Below, piece by piece: positions 1-7,383 of a stretch of DNA of 12,138 nt. The notes below the pieces were generated by a model. It ran no database searches, had not been told where the DNA came from, and worked only from the letters and a program-made list of their open reading frames with translations. Position numbers and translations under genes: made by a program. The stretch spans positions 1-12,138 of the forward strand of contig URQG01000034.1 of the NCBI GenBank assembly GCA_900549895.1. The letters are read 5' to 3'. Positions within the stretch are counted from its first letter, which is position 1, and every line of letters starts with the position of its first letter. This stretch comes from an uncultured Lachnobacterium sp. (lineage in GTDB: Bacteria > Bacillota > Clostridia > Lachnospirales > Lachnospiraceae).

Positions 1-271
1 ATCTGTGTCCGGCGGACACCGCCACGGAATGGTTCAAACGTTGTCGTACACAAAATTTAAGCGAAACAGGCACTGCTGACAAATTCAGCAATTCCGTCTG
101 AAACCGCCGTTCAAAAAAATGGATATCACGCGAGGTATAAATCGTTATTCAATTCTCCAAAGGACGTGCACGATCAGGACACCGATCGAGGCAGATCCAC
201 GCAACACCCCAGCGGCGCCATTCAAAAATGCAAAAGCAAGGCGCCTTTATGAAACAGGTGTTGCTTAGTAA
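1..271. other. Gene-free, inverted-repeat-rich region downstream of lon
   Basis: No convincing coding sequence is present. All minus-strand frames are interrupted, and the one least broken frame has a TGA in mid-region, no ribosome site and no recognisable protein. Several complementary pairs are visible: 201-208 with 257-264 (8 bp, GCAACACC/GGTGTTGC) enclosing two copies of GGCGCC at 214-219 and 240-245; a small hairpin at 171-188; 24-30 with 91-97 (7 bp) enclosing a hairpin 74-79/85-90; and two mutually exclusive GC-rich hairpins at 5-10/14-19 and 11-15/19-23. This looks like structured RNA or a repeat element. engB/ysxC, which follows lon in many Firmicutes, is not here. The identity is unknown and the region may continue past the window edge. 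Confidence 0.4.
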
Positions 272-304
272 ATAAAGGCTGCTTTATACAAAGGCAGCCT
301 TTAT
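272..304 (-). terminator. Stem-loop over the lon stop codon, probable terminator
   Basis: Bases 272-282 and 294-304 form a perfect 11-bp stem around an 11-base loop that contains the lon stop codon. On the minus strand the 3' arm ends in CCTTTAT and is followed by TTACTAAG, so the U-rich tail is weak and partly inside the stem. It most likely ends or protects the 3' end of the tig-clpP-clpX-lon transcript. It could instead be only a stabilising hairpin. Confidence 0.55.
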
Positions 305-2602
305 CAGTTGGTCCATGTGATTGATTGGAAGAATCTCCATTCCGTCGGTAATCTCCTCGGAGATTTCACTTAAGTCACTCACATTATCCTTCGGAATGCA
401 GACCATATTCATGCCCGCATTCTTCGCAGCAAGCAGCTTCTCCTTAAGGCCGCCGATCGGAAGTACACGACCTCTGATCGTAATCTCTCCTGTCATCGCA
501 ATATCTGCGCGGACCGGACGATTTGTGACAGCGGAAAGGATCGCGAGTGCCATCGTAATACCGGCAGACGGTCCGTCCTTCGGGACTGCGCCCTCCGGAA
601 TGTGCACATGAATGTCATGCTTTGTAAAGAACTCCGGATCAATGCCGTAATCGGAACTGATCGAGCGGATATAACTGATACCGGCGCGTGCCGATTCCTT
701 CATAACATCACCGAGCTTACCGGTAAGTACCAGTTCGCCCTTGCCCGGAAGAACATTGACCTCAATCTCAAGTGTGACACCACCGACGCTGGTCCATGCC
801 AGACCACGCACAATACCGACCTCATCCTTCTTGTTTTTCTTATCCTGACGATACTTCGGCTTGCCGAGAAACTCTTCAAGATTGTTGCCGGACACACGGA
901 TCTTCTCCGTTTCACCCTCATAGATGCGGCGTGCAGCCTTACGGCAGATCTCGCCGATTCTGCGCTCAAGCCCACGAACACCTGCTTCTCTTGTATAGAA
1001 TGAGATCACATCACGAAGTGCCTTGTCCGAAATCTTAAGTTGCTGCGAAGTAACACCATTCTTCGCAAGCTGCTTCTCAATCAGGTGATCTTTTGCAATA
1101 TGCAGCTTTTCATTCTCCGTATAACTGCTGACCTCAATGATCTCCATACGGTCACGAAGCGGTCCCGGTATATCGCCGAGTGAGTTTGCACTTGCGATAA
1201 AAAGCACCTCGGAGAGATCAACCGGAAGTTCCACATAATGATCACGAAACTTATTATTTTGTTCTGCATCCAACACTTCCAGTAATGCCGATGCGGTATC
1301 CCCCTTGTAATCACTGCTCATCTTGTCGATCTCATCGAGCAGCATAAGCGGATTCTTGACACCTGCCGAGCGAAGCCCGGATACGATACGTCCGGGAAGT
1401 GCTCCGACATATGTTCTTCTGTGGCCTCTGATCTCCGCTTCATCACGCACGCCACCTAAGGAAATGCGCACATATTTCTTATCCAGTGCACGGGCGATCG
1501 AACGGGCGATACTTGTCTTACCGGTTCCCGGAGGTCCGACAAGACAGATGATCGGACTCTCGCCTTTGCCCGTTAAGTTACGGACAGCAAGGAATTCGAT
1601 CACACGCTCCTTCACTTTGTCCAGTCCGTAATGATCCTCATCAAGGATCTCTTTTGCATGGGTAAGATCCTGATTGTCAACGGATGTTTTATCCCACGGA
1701 AGTTCTAAAAGTGTCTCAATGTAACCGCGGCTTACCGTGCTCTCCGAAGAGTTTGCTGCAATCCCCTTGAAACGCTGAATTTCTTTCTTAATACGTTTCT
1801 TCACATCATCGGAAGCCTGAAGTTCCTCAAGCTTCTTCTCATACTCCAAAGCATCAGAGTCTGTATTTGTCTCTCCGAGTTCTTCCCGGATGAGTGCCAT
1901 CTGCTCCCTGAGAACATATTCCTTCTGATGCTTTTCCACGCGCTCCTGCACTTTCTTCTGAAAGTCGCTTTTGATTGCGAGTACCTCGATCTGCTGAAGC
2001 AACATTGCCAGAAGTACTTCATAACGTTCCGTGATTGCGATCGCATCCAGAATCTTCTGCTTCTTGTCACAGCTGACCGGAAGATTGTTGCCGACGTAAT
2101 CCAGTAATTTGGACAGATCGGTCATCTCCTGCACCTGACGCACAACTTCCTTGCCGATGCGTCCCTGAACCGAGGCATACTTGGCAAACGTCTCCCGCAC
2201 GCTCAGAACCATCGCTTCTTCGGCCTGTGCCGGAAGATGTTGTTCATCCTCCTCGATATAAACGATCACACGTGCCTCCATGTACGCCTGCTGCTCCTGC
2301 ACAAGTTCATACACTTCTGCACGTTGCCGGCCTTCCACCATCACCCGGATAATATCATTTTGTAATTTAACAACCTGCTTAATTTCAGCAATCACGCCCA
2401 TGGAATGCAGATCTTCGAGCTCCGGATTGTCCTTGTTCGAGTCCTTCTGTGTCACCAAAAAGATGGCATCTCCATCCTTCATTGCACGTTCAACCGCCCT
2501 GATCGATGTCTCGCGGCTGATATCAAAATGCGCGATCATCCCCGGCAAAATCGTAATTCCGCGTAACGCTACCGCAGGCAGCATTCTAATTTCATCTCTC
2601 AC
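284..2602 (-). CDS. lon: ATP-dependent protease La (Lon)
   Basis: Cytoplasmic AAA+ serine protease that unfolds and degrades misfolded and selected regulatory proteins. The product is 772 residues, close to the usual 770-790 for bacterial LonA. In order it shows an N-terminal substrate-recognition domain (about 8-205, with LPAVALRGITILPG at the start), a charged helical linker (about 205-260), an AAA+ module with Walker A GPPGTGKT (Lys362) and Walker B LLDEID (Asp423, Glu424), and a C-terminal protease domain. The catalytic pair is Ser679 in PKDGPSAG and Lys720 in GGLKEK, so the enzyme looks intact. The start is GTG: an AGGAG site lies 9 bases upstream, while the ATG at residue 7 is too far from it. 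The gene begins 16 bases after clpX stops and is surely cotranscribed with it. No separate heat-shock operator is visible. Confidence 0.98.
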   Translation of the reverse strand: MRDEIRMLPAVALRGITILPGMIAHFDISRETSIRAVERAMKDGDAIFLVTQKDSNKDNPELEDLHSMGVIAEIKQVVKLQNDIIRVMVEGRQRAEVYELVQEQQAYMEARVIVYIEEDEQHLPAQAEEAMVLSVRETFAKYASVQGRIGKEVVRQVQEMTDLSKLLDYVGNNLPVSCDKKQKILDAIAITERYEVLLAMLLQQIEVLAIKSDFQKKVQERVEKHQKEYVLREQMALIREELGETNTDSDALEYEKKLEELQASDDVKKRIKKEIQRFKGIAANSSESTVSRGYIETLLELPWDKTSVDNQDLTHAKEILDEDHYGLDKVKERVIEFLAVRNLTGKGESPIICLVGPPGTGKTSIARSIARALDKKYVRISLGGVRDEAEIRGHRRTYVGALPGRIVSGLRSAGVKNPLMLLDEIDKMSSDYKGDTASALLEVLDAEQNNKFRDHYVELPVDLSEVLFIASANSLGDIPGPLRDRMEIIEVSSYTENEKLHIAKDHLIEKQLAKNGVTSQQLKISDKALRDVISFYTREAGVRGLERRIGEICRKAARRIYEGETEKIRVSGNNLEEFLGKPKYRQDKKNKKDEVGIVRGLAWTSVGGVTLEIEVNVLPGKGELVLTGKLGDVMKESARAGISYIRSISSDYGIDPEFFTKHDIHVHIPEGAVPKDGPSAGITMALAILSAVTNRPVRADIAMTGEITIRGRVLPIGGLKEKLLAAKNAGMNMVCIPKDNVSDLSEISEEITDGMEILPINHMDQLIKAAFV

Positions 2603-2611
2603 TTGTATCTA

Positions 2612-2616
2612 CTCCT
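2612..2616 (-). promoter_or_regulatory. Ribosome binding site that fixes the GTG start of lon
   Basis: Minus-strand AGGAG lies 9 bases before the GTG at 2602-2600, inside the 16-base clpX-lon gap. It supports the GTG over the in-frame ATG six codons later. Confidence 0.8.
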
Positions 2617-2618
2617 GA

Positions 2619-3905
2619 TTAAGACGCAAGTTCTTCCTTTTCCTGCTCATCCTTCTGCTCGATGGCTGCAGGTTTCTCTTCTTCCAAAGCAAGATTCTTC
2701 TCAACAAGATCCTTGTCGATCACGCAACGGCTGATCGATTCATCCGAAGGGATACGATACATGAGGTCGAGCATAACTGCCTCCATGATCGCACGAAGTC
2801 CTCTCGCTCCGGTCTTGCGCTCCAAAGCCTTATCTGCGATTGCTTCAATCGCCTTCTCATCAAACTCAAGTCCTACACCGTCTAACTCAAAAAGCTTGGT
2901 ATACTGCTTGATCAGAGAGTTCTTCGGCTCCTTTAAGATGCGGATTAACGCATCACGATCCAAAGAATCAAGCGAAACGGTAATCGGCACACGTCCGATA
3001 AACTCCGGAATCAGTCCAAACTTTACAAAATCCTGTGGCAGAGCTCGCTTAAAAGCATCTCCGATATTCATGTCGGATTTTGCTTTCACTTCAGCGTTAA
3101 ATCCAATCGTGGAAGCATCCATACGGGATTCAACAATCTTCTCAAGACCGTCAAATGCGCCACCACAGATAAAGAGAATGTTTGTCGTGTCAATCGGAAT
3201 CAGTTCCTGCTGCGGATGCTTTCTTCCTCCCTGTGGCGGAACAGAAGCGACTGTTCCCTCAAGGATCTTAAGAAGCGCCTGCTGTACACCCTCACCGGAT
3301 ACATCTCTTGTAATGGAGACATTCTCGGATTTCTTTGTGATCTTATCGATCTCATCAATATATACAATACCGTGCTGCGCACGCTCAATGTCATAATCGG
3401 CAGCCTGGATCAGCTTTAAGAGAATGTTCTCAACATCCTCACCTACATATCCGGCCTCCGTCAGAGTCGTTGCATCTGCAATTGCAAACGGAACGTTAAT
3501 AACACGCGCCAGAGTCTGTGCCAAAAGTGTCTTACCGGAACCGGTTGGTCCAAGCATCAGAATATTACTTTTCTGCAGTTCCACCCCAAGATCTCCGCCT
3601 GCGAGGACGCGCTTATAGTGGTTATATACCGCAACGGAAAGCACCTTTTTGGCCTGATCCTGGCCAATGACATAATCATCCAGAAAAGCCTTCAGCTCTT
3701 CCGGCTTTAAGAGGTTGATATCCTCCTTTGCGGAAGAAGACTCACTCTCGCCCAAGCCTTCCTCATCAATGATCTCAGCACAGATATCCACACACTCATT
3801 ACAGATAAACACACCATTGTTCGGTCCCGAAATAAGGCGTTCTACCTGATCCTGTGTCTTGCCGCAAAAAGAGCAGCGAATTTTTCCATCATTCTTTCCA
3901 GCCAT
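2619..3905 (-). CDS. clpX: ClpX, unfoldase subunit of ClpXP protease
   Basis: AAA+ unfoldase that recognises tagged substrates, unfolds them and threads them into the ClpP chamber in the cytoplasm. The 428 residues are normal for ClpX. An N-terminal C4 zinc domain has Cys11, Cys14, Cys35 and Cys38; the middle spacing is 20 residues, about two longer than in E. coli ClpX as I recall it. Then come Walker A GPTGSGKT (119-126, Lys125), the substrate-gripping pore loop GYVG (152-155), Walker B VYIDE (Asp184, Glu185), the RKH loop (228-230), the ClpP-docking IGF loop (267-269), the arginine finger in FIGR (Arg305) and sensor 2 in GARG (Arg368). The C-terminus is a Glu/Lys-rich tail. A GGAG site lies 10 bases before the ATG. 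It sits 101 bases after clpP and 16 before lon. The IGF loop and adjacent clpP show that it works as ClpXP. Confidence 0.98.
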   Translation of the reverse strand: MAGKNDGKIRCSFCGKTQDQVERLISGPNNGVFICNECVDICAEIIDEEGLGESESSSAKEDINLLKPEELKAFLDDYVIGQDQAKKVLSVAVYNHYKRVLAGGDLGVELQKSNILMLGPTGSGKTLLAQTLARVINVPFAIADATTLTEAGYVGEDVENILLKLIQAADYDIERAQHGIVYIDEIDKITKKSENVSITRDVSGEGVQQALLKILEGTVASVPPQGGRKHPQQELIPIDTTNILFICGGAFDGLEKIVESRMDASTIGFNAEVKAKSDMNIGDAFKRALPQDFVKFGLIPEFIGRVPITVSLDSLDRDALIRILKEPKNSLIKQYTKLFELDGVGLEFDEKAIEAIADKALERKTGARGLRAIMEAVMLDLMYRIPSDESISRCVIDKDLVEKNLALEEEKPAAIEQKDEQEKEELAS

Positions 3906-3957
3906 AAATCTATTACTCCATATATCTATCGAAAATAAAAATTGCTTTATTCAACAA

Positions 3958-3983
3958 TGCCTCCGGCTATCTGGCCGGAGGCG
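3958..3983 (-). other. GC-rich stem-loop between clpP and clpX
   Basis: Bases 3960-3967 and 3974-3981 form an 8-bp CCTCCGGC/GCCGGAGG stem with a 6-base loop, extended by one G-C and one G-U pair. A second, smaller stem (3988-3994 with 3998-4004) follows the clpP stop directly. No uninterrupted U-run comes right after the large stem on the minus strand; a T-rich stretch begins about 17 bases later. It is therefore more likely an mRNA stabilising or processing element or a leaky terminator than a full stop. No convincing promoter was found between it and clpX. Confidence 0.55.
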
Positions 3984-4006
3984 CATAATCTGGACAATCC
4001 AGATGA

Positions 4007-4588
4007 TTATCTGCTCGTAATCACTCCATCGATCAATCCGTAATCGGCAGCTTCCTGCGCAGACATATAATGATCACGCTCAGTATCTGCAGCGATGGTC
4101 TCATATGGCTTGCCGGTATTGGCAGCAAGGATCTCGTTCAAACGCTTCTTTGTCTTTAAGATATTTTCTGCTGCGATCTCAATCTCAGTTGCCTGACCCT
4201 TGGCACCACCGGATGGCTGATGGATCATGATCTCGGCATTTGGAAGCGCGTAGCGCTTACCTTTTGCTCCTCCTGCAAGAAGAAATGCTCCCATACTTGC
4301 AGCCAGACCAATACAGATTGTCGACACGTCACACTTGATATACTGCATAGTATCATAGATTGCAAGACCTGCAGTAACCATTCCTCCCGGAGAGTTGATA
4401 TATAACTGAATATCCTTTCCCGGATCCTCTGATTCCAAGAACAGCAACTGTGCAACGACAAGGCTTGCCGTCGTCTCATTGACTTCTTCTCCGAGGAAAA
4501 TAATTCTGTCTTTTAATAAGCGGGAATAAATATCGTAATTTCTCTCGCCCCTACTCGTTTGTTCAATGACATAAGGTACTAAACTCAT
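4007..4588 (-). CDS. clpP: ClpP, proteolytic subunit of Clp protease
   Basis: Serine protease that forms the tetradecameric degradation chamber used by ClpX and other Clp ATPases. The 193 residues match the usual 190-200. The catalytic triad is complete: Ser98 in AASMGAF, His123 in MIHQPSGG and Asp172 in ERDHYMS. The N-terminus MSLVPYVIEQT is typical of processed ClpP, and the YINSPGG motif (63-69) of the oxyanion region is present. The ATG has a strong AAGGAGG site 9 bases upstream. It lies between trigger factor and clpX, separated from both by stem-loop-bearing gaps (85 and 101 bases), which may let its level differ from its neighbours. No CtsR-like operator is seen in the gap. Confidence 0.98.
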   Translation of the reverse strand: MSLVPYVIEQTSRGERNYDIYSRLLKDRIIFLGEEVNETTASLVVAQLLFLESEDPGKDIQLYINSPGGMVTAGLAIYDTMQYIKCDVSTICIGLAASMGAFLLAGGAKGKRYALPNAEIMIHQPSGGAKGQATEIEIAAENILKTKKRLNEILAANTGKPYETIAADTERDHYMSAQEAADYGLIDGVITSR

Positions 4589-4615
4589 AGAAAAACGCCT
4601 CCTTAATAAAAGTGT

Positions 4616-4647
4616 AAAAGACCGGTCTGGTTTTGCCCAGACCAGTC
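4616..4647 (-). terminator. Intrinsic-terminator-like hairpin between tig and clpP
   Basis: On the minus strand, bases 4647-4637 and 4630-4620 form an 11-bp stem with one G-T wobble and a 6-base loop (GCAAAA), followed by TTTT and then ACACTTTT. This fits a rho-independent terminator after tig. Only about 27 bases separate the T-run from the clpP start codon, so clpP must be reached by readthrough or by a promoter inside tig. It is best seen as a leaky attenuator setting the tig:clpP ratio. Confidence 0.6.
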
Positions 4648-4673
4648 CATGTAATGACTCTAAGAAACTGAAT

Positions 4674-6014
4674 TTATGCTTCTGTTGCCTCTGCTTCTGC
4701 TTCCTTCTCTTTCTTGCTCTTAGCCTTAGCGCGCTCCTTAACGTTAGACATTACAAGCTCAACAGCCTTATTGATTGCAAGATCCTTCTTCATGGAATCC
4801 TTCTCGGCATCTCCCATGTACTCTTTCAGCTTATCAGCTTCCATTCCGTAACTTGCAGCCATCTTTTCGATCTCAGCATTTACATCTTCATCCGATACTT
4901 CAATGTTCTCATCTTTAGCGATCTGCTCAAGAACAAGACTTGCCTGAATACGGGATAATGCTTCCGGACGAACCTGCTCCTTTAAGCCGTCAACGGTAAG
5001 TCCTGAGAACTGTAAGTACTGATCCATAGATAATCCGCTCTGTGCGATTCTCTGAGCGAACTCCTCGATCATTGTCTCACACTGTGTATCGATCATAGCT
5101 TCAGGAATGTCCATCTTGGACTTGTCGATGATCTTCTGAACAGCTTCATCTTCCTTTGTACGTTTTGCTTCGTTCTCTTTCTTCTCCTCAAGGTTCTTCT
5201 TTAAGCTCTCCTTGTACTCTGCAAGAGTATCGAACTCAGATACATCCTGTGCGAACTCGTCATCAAGTTCCGGAAGTTCCTTTGTCTTGATCTCATTGAT
5301 CTTAACCTTGAATGTAGCTGGCTTTCCGGCAAGATCTGCTGCCTGATACTGCTCAGGGAATGTTACGTTAACCTCAACTTCGTCTCCGGCATTCTTGCCA
5401 ACGAGCTGATCCTCAAATGTATCGATGAATGTATGAGAACCGATCTCTAACGGATGATTCTCACCCTTGCCGCCTTCAAACGCAACACCATCAACAAATC
5501 CCTCGAAATCGATCACTGCTGTATCACCAACTGCTACAGGACGATCTGTTACGGAAATGGTTCTTGCATTGTTGTTGCGCTGCTGCTCTAATGCTTCGTT
5601 TACTTCATCCTCGCTGACAGAAGTATCGATCTTAGTAACAGTTACGCCCATATATTTGCCAAGTGTAACCTCAGGCTTTACAGCAACCTCAGCTGTAAAG
5701 ATGAAAGGCTTACCCTTCTCGATCTGTACAACATCAACGGTTGGACGGGATACGATATCAACGCCGCTCTCATCTACTGCAGATGGATAATTCTGCTGCA
5801 TCAGTGTGTTTGCAGCATCCTCATAGAATACGCCAACACCATACATCTTCTCGACCATGGCTCTCGGTACTTTTCCTTTACGGAATCCAGGAACACTGAT
5901 CTGGTTCTTCTGCTTCTTGTAAGCAGCCTCGATTGCCTTCTCTAATTCTTCTGCAGGAACTTCGATGGTAAGCTTTACCATATTCTTGTCTAAATTTTCA
6001 ACCTGTACACTCAT
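4674..6014 (-). CDS. tig: Trigger factor, ribosome-bound chaperone with prolyl isomerase domain
   Basis: Binds the ribosome at the polypeptide exit tunnel, shields nascent chains and has peptidyl-prolyl isomerase activity. The 446 residues fit the family (about 425-460). The N-terminal domain carries the ribosome-docking signature GFRKGKVP (43-50). The FKBP-type domain spans about 160-245 (DTAVIDFEGFVDG, then the LAGKPATF strand). The rest is the helical C-terminal chaperone arm, which ends in a Lys/Glu/Ala-rich tail. The ATG has AAGGAGG 10 bases upstream. It is the first gene of the tig-clpP-clpX-lon cluster and has its own promoter (6117-6146) with a leader of about 96 bases. Confidence 0.98.
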   Translation of the reverse strand: MSVQVENLDKNMVKLTIEVPAEELEKAIEAAYKKQKNQISVPGFRKGKVPRAMVEKMYGVGVFYEDAANTLMQQNYPSAVDESGVDIVSRPTVDVVQIEKGKPFIFTAEVAVKPEVTLGKYMGVTVTKIDTSVSEDEVNEALEQQRNNNARTISVTDRPVAVGDTAVIDFEGFVDGVAFEGGKGENHPLEIGSHTFIDTFEDQLVGKNAGDEVEVNVTFPEQYQAADLAGKPATFKVKINEIKTKELPELDDEFAQDVSEFDTLAEYKESLKKNLEEKKENEAKRTKEDEAVQKIIDKSKMDIPEAMIDTQCETMIEEFAQRIAQSGLSMDQYLQFSGLTVDGLKEQVRPEALSRIQASLVLEQIAKDENIEVSDEDVNAEIEKMAASYGMEADKLKEYMGDAEKDSMKKDLAINKAVELVMSNVKERAKAKSKKEKEAEAEATEA

Positions 6015-6116
6015 TTATACGTTTCCTCCTTAATATATATCAATTCCATGTACAATCTTAATTCTGCGTATCCCTCCCGAAAAAAGGCATACCGCGACCA
6101 CTACAGTCATTTAGAG

Positions 6117-6146
6117 ATTATAGCACACGAAATCCCCTTTTTACAA
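6117..6146 (-). promoter_or_regulatory. Promoter of tig, SigA type with extended -10
   Basis: On the minus strand TTGTAA (6146-6141) is followed after 18 bases by a perfect TATAAT (6122-6117), preceded by TG one base upstream (TGCTATAAT, an extended -10). An A-rich stretch just upstream of the -35 (about 6147-6160) resembles an UP element. Transcription would start near 6110. No CIRCE or CtsR-type repeat overlaps it, so expression looks housekeeping. Confidence 0.75.
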
Positions 6147-6172
6147 GCTTTTTTTATATTTTCCGGAAATAT

Positions 6173-7273
6173 CTACAACTTTCGGATTGAATTTCCGTCA
6201 TTCATTTTTACCGGAAAACGATAAGAATAATTCTTTTCCTGCCACGCCGGATCGTCCATCATGCGGAGCAGATTCTTCGCCGTGATCCTGCCAAGCTTGT
6301 ACTGCGGGTGTATAACGGACAGAAGTTTGACCGCCTGTTCCTGCTGCAGCTCCGCATCGTCAAACGATACCAGCGAGAGGTCCCGCGGAACCGAGATGCC
6401 GCGCTCTGTCAGAAACTCGATATAATGCTCTGCGATCTCATCATTGTAGATCAACATTGCCGTACAGTCTTTCGTTCTACGATAGATATGCAGCATTCCT
6501 TTCTTGCTGAACACATCCCCCATATCTTTCGTCGAATACCAGCGGACACAATCGTCATCATATTTAATTCCGTAATCAGAGAGACACTGGATAAAACCCT
6601 TGAACCGTTCAAGTCCCTGCATGTCATCATATTTAAAAATACCACCGATCCTGCGGTGTCCATGCTCGATCAGGATCTTCGTCAATTCATACGCCGCATG
6701 TTCATCCGACATCTCCACACTGTCGAACGTCTGGTTCTCATAATGATTGTGGATAAAAAGCGTCGGAATATTGCGTTTCTTAATTTCACGATACAGCCTG
6801 ATATTCGGATTCGGAAATGCAGAACGTGTTCCTTCTATGATAAAACCGGATACGTTTCTTTTAAGCAAACCTTCCAGATAAATCGCCTCATCATTCAGAC
6901 GATTCTTCGTTACGGCAACCTCAATTCCATACCCTTTTTCCGCGAGCGCCGATTCGATGCCGTCATACACTTTCGGAAAAAGATATTCCGAATAATAGCT
7001 TAAGAGCAGCCCCACTTTCGGACGCATCTCGTCCGCTTCGCCGCCCTCATAGGATACGTAGGTTCCGCTTCCGCGCACACGGTTGATCAGCCCCTCATCC
7101 TCAAGTTGCTGCAACGCCGTGCGCACTGTCTGTCTCGAATACCCGAACTTCTTCTGCAGACTTGTCTCCGACGGAAACTTATCCATATTCTTGATAACAC
7201 CGCTGGTGATCAGTGTATGCGCCCAATGATATAATTTCTGGTATTTCAGAATATCCTGATCTGTATTTTGCAT
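6173..7273 (-). CDS. GntR/LacI-hybrid sugar repressor, AraR-like
   Basis: Likely a sugar-responsive transcriptional repressor of the adjacent transporter operon. The 366-residue product matches AraR of Bacillus (about 362). A GntR-type winged helix fills about 8-73, with FPSETSLQKKFGYSRQTVR in the helix-turn-helix and the wing RVRGSGTYVS. A LacI/GalR-type ligand-binding domain runs from about 85 to the end, with the AraR-like stretches GFIIEGTRSA (143-152), GHRRIGGIFKYDDMQG (205-220) and SLVSFDD (300-306). The frame stays open upstream to a TTG at 7375, but that extension runs through a terminator hairpin and adds 34 unrelated residues; the ATG at 7273 has GGAG 5 bases before it and starts just before the DNA-binding domain. 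It lies 110 bases after the second permease. The effector is unknown; arabinose is only suggested by family resemblance. Confidence 0.9.
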   Translation of the reverse strand: MQNTDQDILKYQKLYHWAHTLITSGVIKNMDKFPSETSLQKKFGYSRQTVRTALQQLEDEGLINRVRGSGTYVSYEGGEADEMRPKVGLLLSYYSEYLFPKVYDGIESALAEKGYGIEVAVTKNRLNDEAIYLEGLLKRNVSGFIIEGTRSAFPNPNIRLYREIKKRNIPTLFIHNHYENQTFDSVEMSDEHAAYELTKILIEHGHRRIGGIFKYDDMQGLERFKGFIQCLSDYGIKYDDDCVRWYSTKDMGDVFSKKGMLHIYRRTKDCTAMLIYNDEIAEHYIEFLTERGISVPRDLSLVSFDDAELQQEQAVKLLSVIHPQYKLGRITAKNLLRMMDDPAWQEKNYSYRFPVKMNDGNSIRKL

Positions 7274-7278
7274 AGCCG

Positions 7279-7282
7279 CTCC
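7279..7282 (-). promoter_or_regulatory. Ribosome binding site of the AraR-like regulator
   Basis: Minus-strand GGAG lies 5 bases before the ATG at 7273-7271. It supports this internal start over the longer open frame that begins with TTG inside the terminator region. Confidence 0.55.
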
Positions 7283-7310
7283 ATTTCCGCTGCCGTTGCA
7301 CGCTTTTTCT

Positions 7311-7363
7311 AAAAAAAGATAAGGAGATCCTTCCCTCCTGAAAAGGACGAACCTCCTTATCTT
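7311..7363 (-). terminator. Strong intrinsic terminator of the sugar ABC operon
   Basis: On the minus strand AAGATAAGGAG (7363-7353) pairs perfectly with CTCCTTATCTT (7326-7316), and the 3' arm runs directly into TTTTT, giving seven T in a row. An inner 5-bp stem (7347-7343 with 7332-7328) continues the hairpin. It begins about 20 bases after the stop of the second permease, so it ends the transporter transcript. Two SD-like AGGAGG strings are buried in the hairpin but neither precedes a start codon. The regulator start is only 37 bases past the T-run. Confidence 0.85.
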
Positions 7364-7383
7364 ATGTAAGTCCAAATAGTTCC

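Noticed and set aside
1..283. engB/ysxC GTPase gene expected after lon
   Set aside because: None of the minus-strand frames matches an EngB N-terminus and all are interrupted by stops.
2662..3396. 244-codon open frame on the plus strand opposite clpX
   Set aside because: It lies wholly antisense to a highly conserved gene, is Ser/Ile-rich with no recognisable domain, and is explained by the codon usage of clpX.
6325..6331. TTTGACC, resembling one CtsR heptad
   Set aside because: It is a single copy inside the regulator coding sequence without the second tandem heptad and far from any stress promoter.
6308..7003. 231-codon open frame on the plus strand opposite the AraR-like regulator
   Set aside because: It is antisense to a gene with clear domains, and the translated sequence has no family resemblance or plausible ribosome site.
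7274..7375. Longer regulator beginning at TTG 7375 (400 residues)
   Set aside because: The extra 34 residues are translated from a terminator hairpin, match nothing in the AraR family, and the ATG at 7273 has its own ribosome site.
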